Origin: Streptococcus sanguinis
GTDB lineage: Bacteria; Bacillota; Bacilli; Lactobacillales; Streptococcaceae
Length of the DNA: 64,000 bases
NCBI RefSeq assembly: GCF_900475275.1
Contig: NZ_LS483364.1
Location: 620,001 to 684,000, forward strand
Direction: 5' to 3'
The position numbers were made by a program, and so were the translations under genes. The first letter of the stretch is position 1, and every line of letters begins with the position of its first letter. This document shows positions 8,508-19,901 of the stretch, one piece after another. Below the pieces are notes generated by a model, which made no database searches, was not told the origin of the DNA, and worked only from the letters and a program-made list of their open reading frames with translations.

Positions 8508-9116
8508 ATGTCTAAACGAACAAAATCTATTCTTTTATCTTTGCTTTGTTTTTTTGTACTAGTAATAGGAGGTAAATTTTATATGGATCGAATGAAAGTG
8601 GATAATCTCTACCGGCATGGTTTTCAACTTTATGAGGAACAAATCGCCACCTACCTAAAAGAGCATTACAGCGGTGTCAGTAAAATCGAATTTTCTCCGA
8701 TTTTTATCAGTGGGGGGGGAGGAGAAAGTTTTGTAAACGCTCGTATAGTCCCAGTTGTTTATGATAGTTATGGAAATAAAGTCTATCTACGAAATGATGG
8801 AGTGCTAGATATGGCAGTGCCAGATTATGGAACTCTTGCCGGTCTTGACTTAAGCTTTAACGTCAATGACGGGTCAGAGATTGTCTATCTGCGAAATAAT
8901 GAACGCGAGTCTGTTAGCTCAGAAGTATATCAACACCTTCCAGAGCAGTTAAAATTACAAAAAGAGGAATTTACGGATGAAGTGATGACTGCTTTTTCTC
9001 GTGAGGGACATCTAAAAGGTGTAGAAAAAAATAGCCAAGGCAGTCCCCAAGCTGAGATTATCTATAATTTGGAAATTAGACGAGTGCAGGGAAGAGAGGC
9101 TTTCGAATGGCAGTAA
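8508..9116 (+). CDS. TipC-like immunity protein, copy 3, cognate to the adjacent toxin
   Basis: A 202-residue paralogue of copy 2 with the same anchor (SILLSLLCFFVLVIGGKFYM, about residues 8-27) and extracytoplasmic domain. An ATG at 8472 is in frame, but AAAGGAGG (about 8496-8502) sets the start at 8508, giving exactly the same length as the other copies. Its last ten bases overlap the toxin gene, so immunity and toxin are translationally coupled, immunity first. That position makes it the most likely cognate immunity protein. As with TipC proteins, the outward-facing domain implies protection against a toxin that acts outside the membrane. Confidence 0.78.
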   Translation: MSKRTKSILLSLLCFFVLVIGGKFYMDRMKVDNLYRHGFQLYEEQIATYLKEHYSGVSKIEFSPIFISGGGGESFVNARIVPVVYDSYGNKVYLRNDGVLDMAVPDYGTLAGLDLSFNVNDGSEIVYLRNNERESVSSEVYQHLPEQLKLQKEEFTDEVMTAFSREGHLKGVEKNSQGSPQAEIIYNLEIRRVQGREAFEWQ

Positions 9117-10621
9117 CACACCAAGACATTCAGTACTTACAGAAAAATACTAAAGATTTTTCAACAGATTCATCTCAAAAAAAAATAGTAAATACGGATA
9201 CAGGTCAAACATTTCAAATCATTGACCGAATGGAGGGAGTCACTCAGGCTATTGCAGTAGCCCCCTTGGATGCTAATGGAGAGCCCATTGTTTCACAGAC
9301 TATTGTCACAGTAGCTGGAACCCAGCCAGTTCATGTCAATATTCTCAGTTCAGACCATTGGGCTTCAACTTACAATGCCTTTGGAGGAGGTGCCTACGGA
9401 GATGGGATGACAGCTCAATATGAGGATATTGAAGCTTTTTATCAGCGTGTCCAGAAGATTACAGAAGTAGGTGACAAGAAGCTAACCCAGCCGGTCAGAA
9501 TTTATGCCATGAGTGGTTTTAGTCAGTCAGCGACTCCAGTTGTCAAGATAGCAGCGGAACATAACGTCCCTATGGTTGTCAATTTTACAGACTGGGGAGC
9601 TCAAGCTGCTCTTGATAAGGGGAATTTTACTGCCAGTGATTTAGCATATATCAATCGACATGTCACCACCTATGATGCTAATACGAAAGATACGACCATA
9701 ATGGATAGCAATGGTGGGCGGATTCCATATGCTAATATTATTTCCCGTGAAGGAACGCAAGGACTGCATTCGCCTGCAGAAGATCATAACCCAGCAAAAT
9801 TCTATATTATTGGCAATAAACTGGATACAGAAAAGTATGCTAAGGAAGGAGAGTTTGTATCAGGGATGACCCCAGAGCAGGTGCGTGCAGCTGCTAAAAT
9901 CAAAGCTGAGCGAACACCTATCTGGGACAAACACGATGAAGCTTACTTCATTCGCGAATACTATGAAAAGTTTCCGCCCAAGATTGGCAATATGCTAGAT
10001 TTGGACTGGTATGCCAAAAAGGGAGAGTTTTTTGTTGGTATGACGGAGAAGCAGGTACGCAAAGCCGCTAAAATTAAAGCGGAACAGTCACCATTCTGGG
10101 ATAAGCATGATGAAGAATACTATGTTAAAGAGTATAAAAAGATATATGGTGAATTTATACCTGAGGCTAGATATAAGCGCTTATTGACTATTAATCGTGC
10201 GATTGAGACAATTTCTTTGGCTCAGTCTGGTTTTTCAAGCGCTAGTGGGAGCCAGCTGATTTATCTACGAAAAGATCTTGTGACGGCAGTTGCGGATTTA
10301 GCTGAACAGCAAGGAGCAGAGTTTGAAGAGCTAATCAAGCAAAAATTGAGCGAATATAAGCAAAATATTGAAAACATGGTGACATCACTCCGATTGATAG
10401 CTTATGGTAGCAGAATCTATTTATCGGATGATGAGTTGGAATCGCTCTTGTCCCAATTTACATTGGAGACTTGTTGGGATAGTGGGGTTGAAGAAGCAAC
10501 GCTAAGTGAGGCGGCTTCTTACAAACAGAAATTGGATATTTTTGGTTCTAATATACGCCAAGCAGCTGATAGACTCGAAGAAGTGGATCGTCAAGGAAGT
10601 ATACAGTTTAGTAGCAAGTAG
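9107..10621 (+). CDS. putative type VII-secreted toxin with N-terminal lipase-like and C-terminal helical domain
   Basis: A 504-residue soluble protein without signal peptide. Residues about 30-235 look like an alpha/beta-hydrolase. A strand-elbow-helix (RIYAMSGFSQSATPVVKIAA) puts a nucleophile-type Ser139 in GFSQS, with candidate acid and histidine residues around D196-H227. Residues 244-289 and 302-347 are two copies of a 46-residue repeat ending in WDKHDE.Y..KEY. Residues about 350-504 are predicted all-helical, as expected of a type VII targeting domain. This order (enzyme first, helical LXG-like domain last) resembles the reverse-arranged S. aureus lipase toxin TslA. Two small helical genes follow directly and TipC-like immunity genes precede. 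The Ser-lipase activity and secretion are inferred. No T7SS core genes are in the window. Confidence 0.65.
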   Translation: MAVTHQDIQYLQKNTKDFSTDSSQKKIVNTDTGQTFQIIDRMEGVTQAIAVAPLDANGEPIVSQTIVTVAGTQPVHVNILSSDHWASTYNAFGGGAYGDGMTAQYEDIEAFYQRVQKITEVGDKKLTQPVRIYAMSGFSQSATPVVKIAAEHNVPMVVNFTDWGAQAALDKGNFTASDLAYINRHVTTYDANTKDTTIMDSNGGRIPYANIISREGTQGLHSPAEDHNPAKFYIIGNKLDTEKYAKEGEFVSGMTPEQVRAAAKIKAERTPIWDKHDEAYFIREYYEKFPPKIGNMLDLDWYAKKGEFFVGMTEKQVRKAAKIKAEQSPFWDKHDEEYYVKEYKKIYGEFIPEARYKRLLTINRAIETISLAQSGFSSASGSQLIYLRKDLVTAVADLAEQQGAEFEELIKQKLSEYKQNIENMVTSLRLIAYGSRIYLSDDELESLLSQFTLETCWDSGVEEATLSEAASYKQKLDIFGSNIRQAADRLEEVDRQGSIQFSSK

Positions 10622-10629
10622 GAGGAACT

Positions 10630-10923
10630 ATGGTAAATCTCAGAAGAATAGAATTAACAGCGAATAATAATCTTGTTGAACTAATGAAGGCTCAAGAACG
10701 GGAGATGATCGATGCTCTGATTCAATCGGAGAAATCTAAGGTTACAGCGCAGTCTAGTCTTTTAGCTGCTTGGTTGGCTGAGCAAAAGCTACAGATGTCT
10801 GATTTTGCTACTGCTACTCTCAATAACAGTCTAAAGGGTGGATTTTCTGGTAATGCTGCGACAGCTGCGACAAATTATCTAACAAATATTCCACAACCAA
10901 ATCTGCAAACCCCTATTAAATGA
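10630..10923 (+). CDS. small helical partner protein of the toxin (T7SS accessory-like)
   Basis: A 97-residue protein predicted to be mainly two helices: about residues 10-35 (NLVELMKAQEREMIDALIQS) and 40-70 around a single Trp (AAWLAEQ). A Gly/Ala/Asn-rich loop and a Pro-rich tail follow. It starts eight bases after the toxin stop with a strong AGGAGGAA. Small helical proteins of this size encoded next to LXG-type toxins (Lap/Tla/WXG-like) bind the toxin's helical domain and help present it to the secretion system. I infer that role from position, size and composition; the family itself is not certain. Confidence 0.55.
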   Translation: MVNLRRIELTANNNLVELMKAQEREMIDALIQSEKSKVTAQSSLLAAWLAEQKLQMSDFATATLNNSLKGGFSGNAATAATNYLTNIPQPNLQTPIK

Positions 10924-10931
10924 GGTCTGCT

Positions 10932-11273
10932 ATGGAACAGATATTCAGACTAGAAGAGAAATATAAGCAAGAATTAAAGAAAATAGAGCAAGTTGAAGAA
11001 GCACTGGATTCTATGAGATTAGACGCTCGGAGAAAGACGGATTTATTAAGTGAACAATTGCTTTACTATTCTAGAAATCATTCAACTGATGAGATATATC
11101 GAGCAGTTAGTAAGATGAATGACAATATGGAACAATTTGATTTGTCTTTCAGAAAATTTTTTGATGCACTTAGTGAAGAGAGGGAAGAAATAACCGCTAA
11201 ATATCGGAAAGACTTAGACCGATTGGAGGATGAATATTATAAAAGAAGGAAAGCTGAGAATTCTCAAGTATAG
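10932..11273 (+). CDS. small coiled-coil partner protein of the toxin (DUF3958/Tla-like)
   Basis: A 113-residue, highly charged and almost wholly helical protein. EQIFRLEEKYKQELKKIEQ and the C-terminal EEREEITAKYRKDLDRLEDE segments form coiled-coil-like heptads around a central KMNDNMEQFDLSFRKFF. It resembles the DUF3958-type partners of type VII toxins, a match made from memory. An ATG at 10920 overlaps the previous stop, but GAGG at 10922-10925 fits the ATG at 10932. It is the last gene of the toxin cluster; no terminator is obvious immediately downstream. Confidence 0.55.
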   Translation: MEQIFRLEEKYKQELKKIEQVEEALDSMRLDARRKTDLLSEQLLYYSRNHSTDEIYRAVSKMNDNMEQFDLSFRKFFDALSEEREEITAKYRKDLDRLEDEYYKRRKAENSQV

Positions 11274-11330
11274 ACTGTAAAAATATCATATATCAATGCA
11301 GTATGAAAAAGTGATATTTAATGTCAGCCT

Positions 11331-11385
11331 TTTAAGTTTCCTTCAAGTTTTTTATAAGTCTGTCTTAAGTTTCTGGGATTATACT
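11331..11385 (+). promoter_or_regulatory. promoter with four CiaR-like half sites at 11-base spacing
   Basis: TTTAAG (11331), TTCAAG (11342), TATAAG (11353) and CTTAAG (11364) are each separated by exactly five bases. They end ten bases before a -10 TATACT (11380-11385). The CiaR site of streptococci is a TTTAAG-N5-TTTAAG direct repeat near the -35, so this looks like two tandem CiaR sites. Another OmpR-type regulator could also fit. Confidence 0.6.
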
Positions 11386-11417
11386 AATACCATCAAAATA
11401 GAAATGAGGACAGTCCA

Positions 11418-11480
11418 ATGAAATCTAAAGTTAGCCTATATGATAAGCAAGTATTGACATTCTCTCAGGCGCAAAAGTAA
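11418..11480 (+). CDS. 20-residue small ORF behind the CiaR-like promoter
   Basis: ATG 11418 has a good GAGG eight bases upstream and encodes MKSKVSLYDKQVLTFSQAQK. It begins about 26 bases after the predicted transcription start. It may be a real small peptide, the 5' stub of a lost gene, or part of a small RNA. I do not recognise it. Confidence 0.35.
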   Translation: MKSKVSLYDKQVLTFSQAQK

Positions 11481-11632
11481 GAAAGGAAGTAATAAGAATC
11501 AGTAACGTTTAAAAAGCAGCAGAAGCCCTTAACTAATTTTTTCATATAAATCTCCTAAAACAAGTAAAAAGAAATTTTGAGGCTCTTTGTCGCTCCAAAA
11601 CAAAGCAGCCTTAGACTACTCATAAAAGAAAT
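11481..11632. other. AT-rich gap between the small ORF and the treR terminator
   Basis: No gene or strong hairpin is seen. It would be the transcribed region of a small RNA if the CiaR-like promoter is active. Confidence 0.4.
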
Positions 11633-11664
11633 CACCTCTGCCAGCTGGAAGGCAGAGGTGGTTT
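11633..11664 (-). terminator. terminator of treR
   Basis: CACCTCTGCC (11633-11642) and GGCAGAGGTG (11651-11660) form a perfect 10-base-pair stem. A T-rich stretch follows on both strands. Confidence 0.8.
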
Positions 11665-11687
11665 TGTGGTCTGGATGGAAATCAAGG

Positions 11688-14586
<2,899 letters not shown>

Positions 14587-14608
14587 AGAAAAATGAAATG
14601 ATTTATAG

Positions 14609-14640
14609 AAAGGGACGGTGCTTTAAAATCTGTCCCTTTT
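14609..14640 (+). terminator. intercistronic hairpin between treP and treC
   Basis: AAAGGGAC (14609-14616) pairs with GTCCCTTT (14632-14639) and a T-run follows. It lies between two genes of one operon, so it probably acts as a partial terminator or an mRNA-stability element. Confidence 0.6.
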
Positions 14641-14658
14641 CTCAAAAAAGGAGAAAAT

Positions 14659-16290
14659 ATGACACTTGATAAAACAAAGGTTGTCTACCAAATTTATCCA
14701 AAATCTTTTAAAGACACGACTGGCAACGGTTTGGGAGATTTTCGCGGGATTATTGAAAAACTTCCCTACTTGAAAGAGCTGGGAGTGGACATGATCTGGC
14801 TCAATCCTTTCTATCCGAGTCCACAGAGGGACAACGGTTACGATACTTCTGATTACACTGCGGTAGACCCTATCTTTGGTGATATGGCAGGTTTCGAAGA
14901 GATGGTCAAGGTCGGCCAGCAGCATGGTATTGACTTTATGCTAGACATGGTTCTTAACCACTGCTCGATTGAACATGAGTGGTTCCAAAAGGCACTGGCT
15001 GGGGCTTCCTACTATCAGGATTTCTTTATCCTGCGGGATGAGCCGACGGACTGGCTGTCCAAGTTTGGTGGAAGTGCCTGGGCGCCATTTGGCGATACGG
15101 GCAAATACTATCTGCACCTTTTTGATGTCACCCAGGCAGATCTCAATTGGCGCAATCCCAATGTTCGTCAAGAGCTTTTCAAGGTGGTGAATTTCTGGCG
15201 GGACAAGGGCGTCAAAGGCTTCCGCTTTGATGTGATTAACTTGATTGGTAAGGACGAGGTATTGGAGGACTGCCCAGAAAATGACGGCAAGCCAGCCTAT
15301 ACTGATAAGCCAATCGTGCATGACTATCTGCGTATGATGAACGAAGCAACTTTTGGTCAGGATGATTCCTTTATGACGGTTGGCGAAATGAGTGCTACGA
15401 CGATTGAAAATTGCATCCTTTACACCGCACCAGATCGTCAGGAACTGTCCATGGCTTTTAATTTCCATCATCTTAAGGTGGACTATGAAGCTGGACAGAA
15501 GTGGACCCTTAAGTCCTTTGACTTTGAAGAGTTAAAACGCCTCTTCCATACTTGGGGCAAGGAAATGAGTGATCATGATGGCTGGTCGGCTCTCTTTTGG
15601 AACAACCATGATCAGCCGCGAGCTCTCAACCGCTTTGTCGATGTAGAGAATTTCCGCAATGAAGGGGCAACCATGTTGGCAGCCAGTATTCATCTGTCGC
15701 GCGGGACGCCTTATATCTACATGGGTGAGGAGATTGGCATGGTGGACCCTGACTATGACTCCATGGAAGATTATGTGGATGTCGAGTCTCTCAATGCTTA
15801 CCAGAGTCTGCTTGCTGAAGGGCAATCGCCAGAGGCAGCCTTCAGGATTATCAAGGCTAAATCTCGTGATAATTCTCGGACGCCTATGCAGTGGGATGAT
15901 TCAGTCAATGCAGGTTTTACAACAGGAACTCCATGGCTGAAGGCGGGCAAATCCTATCCTCTTATCAATGTGGAAAATGAAATCAAGGGACCAATCTTTA
16001 CCTTTTATCAGAAATTGATTGCCCTGCGTAAGGAACTGCCTATCATCGCAGAAGGCAGCTATCAGCCAGCCTATGAAGACAGTCCCCAGGTCTATGCCTT
16101 TGAGAGGGAGTGGCAAGGACAAAAACTTTTAGTACTTAACAACTTCTATGCTGACCCGATTACGGTGGACATCCTGCCGGATTATCAAAATGGTCAGGTT
16201 CTCCTATCCAATTACGGCAAGACTCAGATTGACCATGTGATGACCCTGCAGCCATACGAAACCTTGGCTATCTTAGTGGGAGAAAACTAA
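14659..16290 (+). CDS. treC: alpha,alpha-phosphotrehalase (GH13)
   Basis: A 543-residue cytoplasmic GH13 enzyme that hydrolyses trehalose-6-phosphate to glucose and glucose-6-phosphate. The four GH13 regions are visible: DMVLNH (96-101), GFRFDVINL with nucleophile Asp191, TVGEMSA with acid/base Glu243, and FWNNHDQPR with His317-Asp318. The RDNGYDTSDY segment and overall length fit TreA/TreC rather than oligo-1,6-glucosidases. The operon context with treP supports this. GGAG lies just before the ATG. The gene ends at a strong terminator (16297). Confidence 0.94.
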   Translation: MTLDKTKVVYQIYPKSFKDTTGNGLGDFRGIIEKLPYLKELGVDMIWLNPFYPSPQRDNGYDTSDYTAVDPIFGDMAGFEEMVKVGQQHGIDFMLDMVLNHCSIEHEWFQKALAGASYYQDFFILRDEPTDWLSKFGGSAWAPFGDTGKYYLHLFDVTQADLNWRNPNVRQELFKVVNFWRDKGVKGFRFDVINLIGKDEVLEDCPENDGKPAYTDKPIVHDYLRMMNEATFGQDDSFMTVGEMSATTIENCILYTAPDRQELSMAFNFHHLKVDYEAGQKWTLKSFDFEELKRLFHTWGKEMSDHDGWSALFWNNHDQPRALNRFVDVENFRNEGATMLAASIHLSRGTPYIYMGEEIGMVDPDYDSMEDYVDVESLNAYQSLLAEGQSPEAAFRIIKAKSRDNSRTPMQWDDSVNAGFTTGTPWLKAGKSYPLINVENEIKGPIFTFYQKLIALRKELPIIAEGSYQPAYEDSPQVYAFEREWQGQKLLVLNNFYADPITVDILPDYQNGQVLLSNYGKTQIDHVMTLQPYETLAILVGEN

Positions 16291-16296
16291 AGTCTC

Positions 16297-16331
16297 GAAA
16301 GAATCTGGAAATGTTTCCAGATTCTTTTTTT
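16297..16331 (+). terminator. terminator of the trehalose operon
   Basis: GAATCTGGAAA (16301-16311) and TTTCCAGATTC (16314-16324) form a perfect stem followed by eight T. Confidence 0.92.
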
Positions 16332-16478
16332 CTGTGTTGGGCAAGCCTAGACAAGTATTTTTCTGAAGTGAGAGAAACTAATACAGAATTTTAAGAAAGC
16401 CTTTGCAAAATTTGATTCTTTTCTTTATAATAAAAATTAAATAGGATAATATACATTTATACAGAAAAGGAGAAGTTC

Positions 16479-18728
16479 ATGAAAAAACAAGTTCTTTACA
16501 GGCAGCTCTTTCCCATAGCGGTCTTGCTAGCTGCTTTTCTGTCCCTGCTTTTTTCTGTCCAATCGGTCGGAGCAGAAGAAGCAGTAAGTTCGTCGACTTC
16601 TGATGCGGCTGCTCTTACAGAGAATCCGGCTGTAAGCGATGCGTCGGTTGCCAGTCAAACGGAGAGTCCATCTGCAGAATCGGGAGAGTCAAGGCCAGCT
16701 TCTACAGAGACAGTGGAAAAGGAAGACCAAGCCCCTGCTGCAGCCCAGGCTGCGGCTAGTGGACCAGAAGTTGTTCCCAATGTGGGAACAATTCAGGGAG
16801 AATCACAAGCCTCTCCCTATGAGGACAAGGAAGTCCAAGTTTCCAATGTAGTTGTGACGAAAACAGACCGCTATGGTTTTTATGTTCAAGACGTGACTCC
16901 TGATGGAAATAGCAGGACTTCTGATGCTCTTTATGTTGTTTCTAAAGAAAAAGTCGATGTCGGAGACAAACTTAGTCTTGAAGGTCGCATTAAAGAAGGC
17001 TATATGGAAGAGCTCAGCGTTCGTCAGGGGCAAACCTTTAATAAGCCCAGTGGTAGTTTGACAGTCACCATGCTTGTCGCTTCGAAGGTGACCAAGGAAG
17101 GGAAAGCTGACTTACCTGCTCCAGTTGACATCGTGGCTAATATGCCTCAGGATACGGTCGATAACGATATTAATAATTATCAGCCTCAAAGTGAAGCGTT
17201 GGACTACTGGGAAAGTTTGGAAGGAATGTTGACGACGGTGAAGAGGCCCCGCGTTTTAGGCCCGCAGTACCGTGGAGACATTTATCTCTTACCTGAAGGC
17301 TACCAAGCCCAACCATTAAACAATATCGGTGGCCTAAATCTTCGTCCAAACGCTCAAAATACCGCAACCATTCCAGTCTATGTTGGCAATAAATTCATTG
17401 CCAAGGCCAAGGATTATTTCAATGGTGATGTGGTCGGAGTCGTGACCTATCGTGGGAAGATTTATAAGTTGGAGCCAACTCAGCTGCCTGATTTGGTGGA
17501 CGGGGGCTTGCAGAGACAGGTCTCTCCTATCTATCCAAGTGAGGACAAGCTGACTGTTGCTTCCTACAATATCGAGAATTTTTCTGCTAATGCTAAAAAA
17601 GGTGAAACACCTGAGGAAAAAGTGACTAGAATCGCTAATTCCTTTATTAATGAAATCCATAGTCCAGATATCATCACGCTCATCGAGGTTCAAGATGAGA
17701 ATGGCAGTGTCAATGACGGAACGACCAGCGGTGTCAAAAGCGGCGAAAAACTAGCGGCTCGTATCAAAGAACTGGGAGGTAAAACTTACAAGTACACTGA
17801 AGTTGCACCACTTGACGGTCAAGATGGAGGCAAGCCTGGCTCTAATATCCGCGTGGCCTTTCTCTACGATCCAAATCGGGTGAAGTTAGTCGAAAAAGAA
17901 GCTGGTACGAGTGACGAAGCAGCTAGCTTCTCTGGTGGCCATTTGGTTAAGAATCCTGCCCGGATTGCTCCAACAAATCCAGCCTTTACCAAGGTTCGTA
18001 AATCTTTGGCAGCTGAGTTTGAATTCAAGGGACAGCATATCGTCGTTATCGCCAATCATTTGAAGTCCAAGATTGGGGATGACGCCGTTTATGGCTCCGC
18101 TCAGCCAGCAGTTCAGCATACGCAGGCTGCTCGGATAGAGCAGGCTAAAATTTTAAATAGCTTTGTTCAGGAAGGACTGAGACAAAATCCTAACCTTAAG
18201 TTTGTGCTGACTGGTGATTTCAATGATTTTGAATTTTCCGAAACAGCTAAAGCACTGGCAGGTAATGAACTGATTAATCTTATGCAGGAGCATGATGCGG
18301 CTGACCGTTATTCCTACTTCTACCGTGGCAGCAACCAAAGCTTGGACAACATTTTCATTTCTAAGAACCTAGCTGGCAAGGCAGTCTTTGCGCCTGTCCA
18401 TATCAATGCCTCTTTCATGGAGGAACATGGCAGAGCTTCAGACCATGATCCAGTAGTGGTGCAGCTGGACTTTTCTAAGGATATTGCAGCTTCAACACCT
18501 GACAGCTCCCAACCGTCTCAATCAACTGGACAATCTTCTGCAGCAGTAGAACAAGGAGCTCCGTCTCAGACCAATTCTCCATCGTCCAATCAAACTGGAC
18601 AAGGTCAGACAGCTGGCAGCAAGAAGAAGGGACTCCCGCAGACCGGCCAAAATAACAGTGGCTGGGCAGTCTTGGGATTGACCCTGCTAATGTTTGCTTT
18701 TACTCTCAAAAAGAGAAGCAGAAATTAA
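16479..18728 (+). CDS. LPXTG cell-wall-anchored nuclease, SWAN/SpnA-like
   Basis: A 749-residue surface protein. The signal peptide is about residues 1-32 (FPIAVLLAAFLSLLFSVQSVGA), and a Ser/Glu/Ala-rich spacer runs to about 95. An OB-fold-like DNA-binding region covers about 100-350. An endonuclease/exonuclease/phosphatase domain covers about 355-675, with ASYNIENFS, TLIEVQDENG, ANHLKS, LTGDFNDF and the terminal ASDHDPV. A Ser/Gln/Pro-rich wall spacer precedes the sortase signal LPQTG (719-723), a hydrophobic helix and KKRSRN. It matches the S. sanguinis cell-wall-anchored nuclease SWAN and S. pyogenes SpnA, which degrade DNA including neutrophil traps. It sits alone between terminators. Confidence 0.9.
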   Translation: MKKQVLYRQLFPIAVLLAAFLSLLFSVQSVGAEEAVSSSTSDAAALTENPAVSDASVASQTESPSAESGESRPASTETVEKEDQAPAAAQAAASGPEVVPNVGTIQGESQASPYEDKEVQVSNVVVTKTDRYGFYVQDVTPDGNSRTSDALYVVSKEKVDVGDKLSLEGRIKEGYMEELSVRQGQTFNKPSGSLTVTMLVASKVTKEGKADLPAPVDIVANMPQDTVDNDINNYQPQSEALDYWESLEGMLTTVKRPRVLGPQYRGDIYLLPEGYQAQPLNNIGGLNLRPNAQNTATIPVYVGNKFIAKAKDYFNGDVVGVVTYRGKIYKLEPTQLPDLVDGGLQRQVSPIYPSEDKLTVASYNIENFSANAKKGETPEEKVTRIANSFINEIHSPDIITLIEVQDENGSVNDGTTSGVKSGEKLAARIKELGGKTYKYTEVAPLDGQDGGKPGSNIRVAFLYDPNRVKLVEKEAGTSDEAASFSGGHLVKNPARIAPTNPAFTKVRKSLAAEFEFKGQHIVVIANHLKSKIGDDAVYGSAQPAVQHTQAARIEQAKILNSFVQEGLRQNPNLKFVLTGDFNDFEFSETAKALAGNELINLMQEHDAADRYSYFYRGSNQSLDNIFISKNLAGKAVFAPVHINASFMEEHGRASDHDPVVVQLDFSKDIAASTPDSSQPSQSTGQSSAAVEQGAPSQTNSPSSNQTGQGQTAGSKKKGLPQTGQNNSGWAVLGLTLLMFAFTLKKRSRN

Positions 18729-18749
18729 CTAAAATCATTTTAAAAAGCG

Positions 18750-18787
18750 AAATCAGGGTGGAATAAAGATTCTGCCCTGATTTTTTG
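18750..18787 (+). terminator. terminator of the wall nuclease gene
   Basis: AAATCAGGG (18750-18758) pairs with CCCTGATTT (18775-18783) and a T-run follows. Confidence 0.85.
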
Positions 18788-18902
18788 CTTGCCTACTGCT
18801 TTCGACCTAAAGTTTTATCTGTTGTAAAACACTGAAAATGAAACTGAAAAACAGTTTGTTTTCTAAAAAATAGGCAAATTAAGTCTATTTTTGCTTTAAT
18901 CA

Positions 18903-18911
18903 TGTTATAAT
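18903..18911 (+). promoter_or_regulatory. pflA promoter, extended -10
   Basis: TGTTATAAT is a full extended -10 element 42 bases before the ATG; no good -35 is seen. AAAACGTTTTC at about 18924-18934, just downstream, is a partial cre-like palindrome with mismatches in the outer positions. Confidence 0.6.
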
Positions 18912-18953
18912 GTAGTTAGTTATAAAACGTTTTCAGAGTTAAGAGGTTGCGCG

Positions 18954-19763
18954 ATGGTTGAAGAGAAAATTGAAGAAGCAGTTGATTATGGAAAGGTAAC
19001 GGGCATGGTCCACTCCACTGAAAGTTTTGGAGCTGTTGATGGACCGGGTATCCGTTTTATTGTCTTTTTGCAGGGATGCCACATGCGCTGCCAGTACTGC
19101 CATAATCCGGACACATGGGAGATGGAGACCAACAAATCTCAGCTGCGGACAGTGGATGATGTCTTGCAAGAAGCCCTCCGTTATAAGGGCTTCTGGGGCA
19201 ATAAAGGCGGTATCACCGTCAGTGGTGGAGAAGCCTTGCTGCAGATTGATTTTTTGATTGCCTTCTTTACCAAGGCTAAGGAGCTGGGCATCCACTGTAC
19301 ATTGGATACCTGTGCCCTACCCTTCAGAAATACGCCTCGCTATCTGAAAAAATTTGATAAGCTTATGGCAGTCACCGACCTAGTCCTGCTTGATATCAAG
19401 GAGATTAACGAAGAACAGCACAAAATTGTGACCAGCCAGACCAACAAGAATATCTTGGCTTGTGCCAAGTACCTGTCTGACATTGGAAAGCCAGTCTGGA
19501 TACGCCATGTCTTGGTGCCGGGATTGACCGACCGCGATGATGACTTGATTGAGCTGGGTAAGTTTGTTAAGACACTGAAGAATGTTGATAAGTTTGAAAT
19601 TCTACCTTACCATACCATGGGAGAATTCAAATGGCGGGAGTTGGGCATTCCTTACAAGCTGGAAGGAGTTAAGCCTCCAACGGCTGATCGGGTCAAGAAT
19701 GCCAAGGAACTCATGCAGACTGAGTCCTATACAGAGTATATGAATCGGGTGCATAATAGCTAA
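18954..19763 (+). CDS. pflA: pyruvate formate-lyase activating enzyme
   Basis: A 269-residue radical-SAM enzyme that installs the glycyl radical on pyruvate formate-lyase for anaerobic pyruvate cleavage. The cluster motif CHMRCQYC gives Cys42, Cys46 and Cys49. GGITVSGGEALLQ is the SAM-binding GGE motif, and KFEILPYHTMGEFKW near the C-terminus is typical of PflA. The pfl structural gene is not adjacent, which is usual in streptococci. GAGG lies twelve bases before the ATG. Confidence 0.93.
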   Translation: MVEEKIEEAVDYGKVTGMVHSTESFGAVDGPGIRFIVFLQGCHMRCQYCHNPDTWEMETNKSQLRTVDDVLQEALRYKGFWGNKGGITVSGGEALLQIDFLIAFFTKAKELGIHCTLDTCALPFRNTPRYLKKFDKLMAVTDLVLLDIKEINEEQHKIVTSQTNKNILACAKYLSDIGKPVWIRHVLVPGLTDRDDDLIELGKFVKTLKNVDKFEILPYHTMGEFKWRELGIPYKLEGVKPPTADRVKNAKELMQTESYTEYMNRVHNS

Positions 19764-19782
19764 TCTACTTTGAGTATGAATT

Positions 19783-19814
19783 AATGGGCTGGTAGGCTAC
19801 CAGTCCATTTTTCT
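19783..19814 (+). terminator. terminator of pflA
   Basis: AATGGGCTGGTA pairs with TACCAGTCCATT (one G-T pair) around a short GGC-containing loop, followed by T's. Confidence 0.85.
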
Positions 19815-19901
19815 TAAGAAAATGCCCTTCTGCTTTTGTGAAATGCCTGTAATTGTGGTAAAATAAATGCAATAAACATTATATAAAAGAAGAGGTTTAT
19901 C

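Noticed and set aside
7126-9116. Three tandem paralogues read as an assembly duplication artefact
   Set aside because: The copies differ at many positions, especially in the C-terminal halves, and have different flanks, so they are real diverged paralogues.
14941-15471. Minus-strand open frame (176 codons) opposite treC
   Set aside because: It is antisense to conserved GH13 motifs and is explained by codon bias of treC; no independent start signal.
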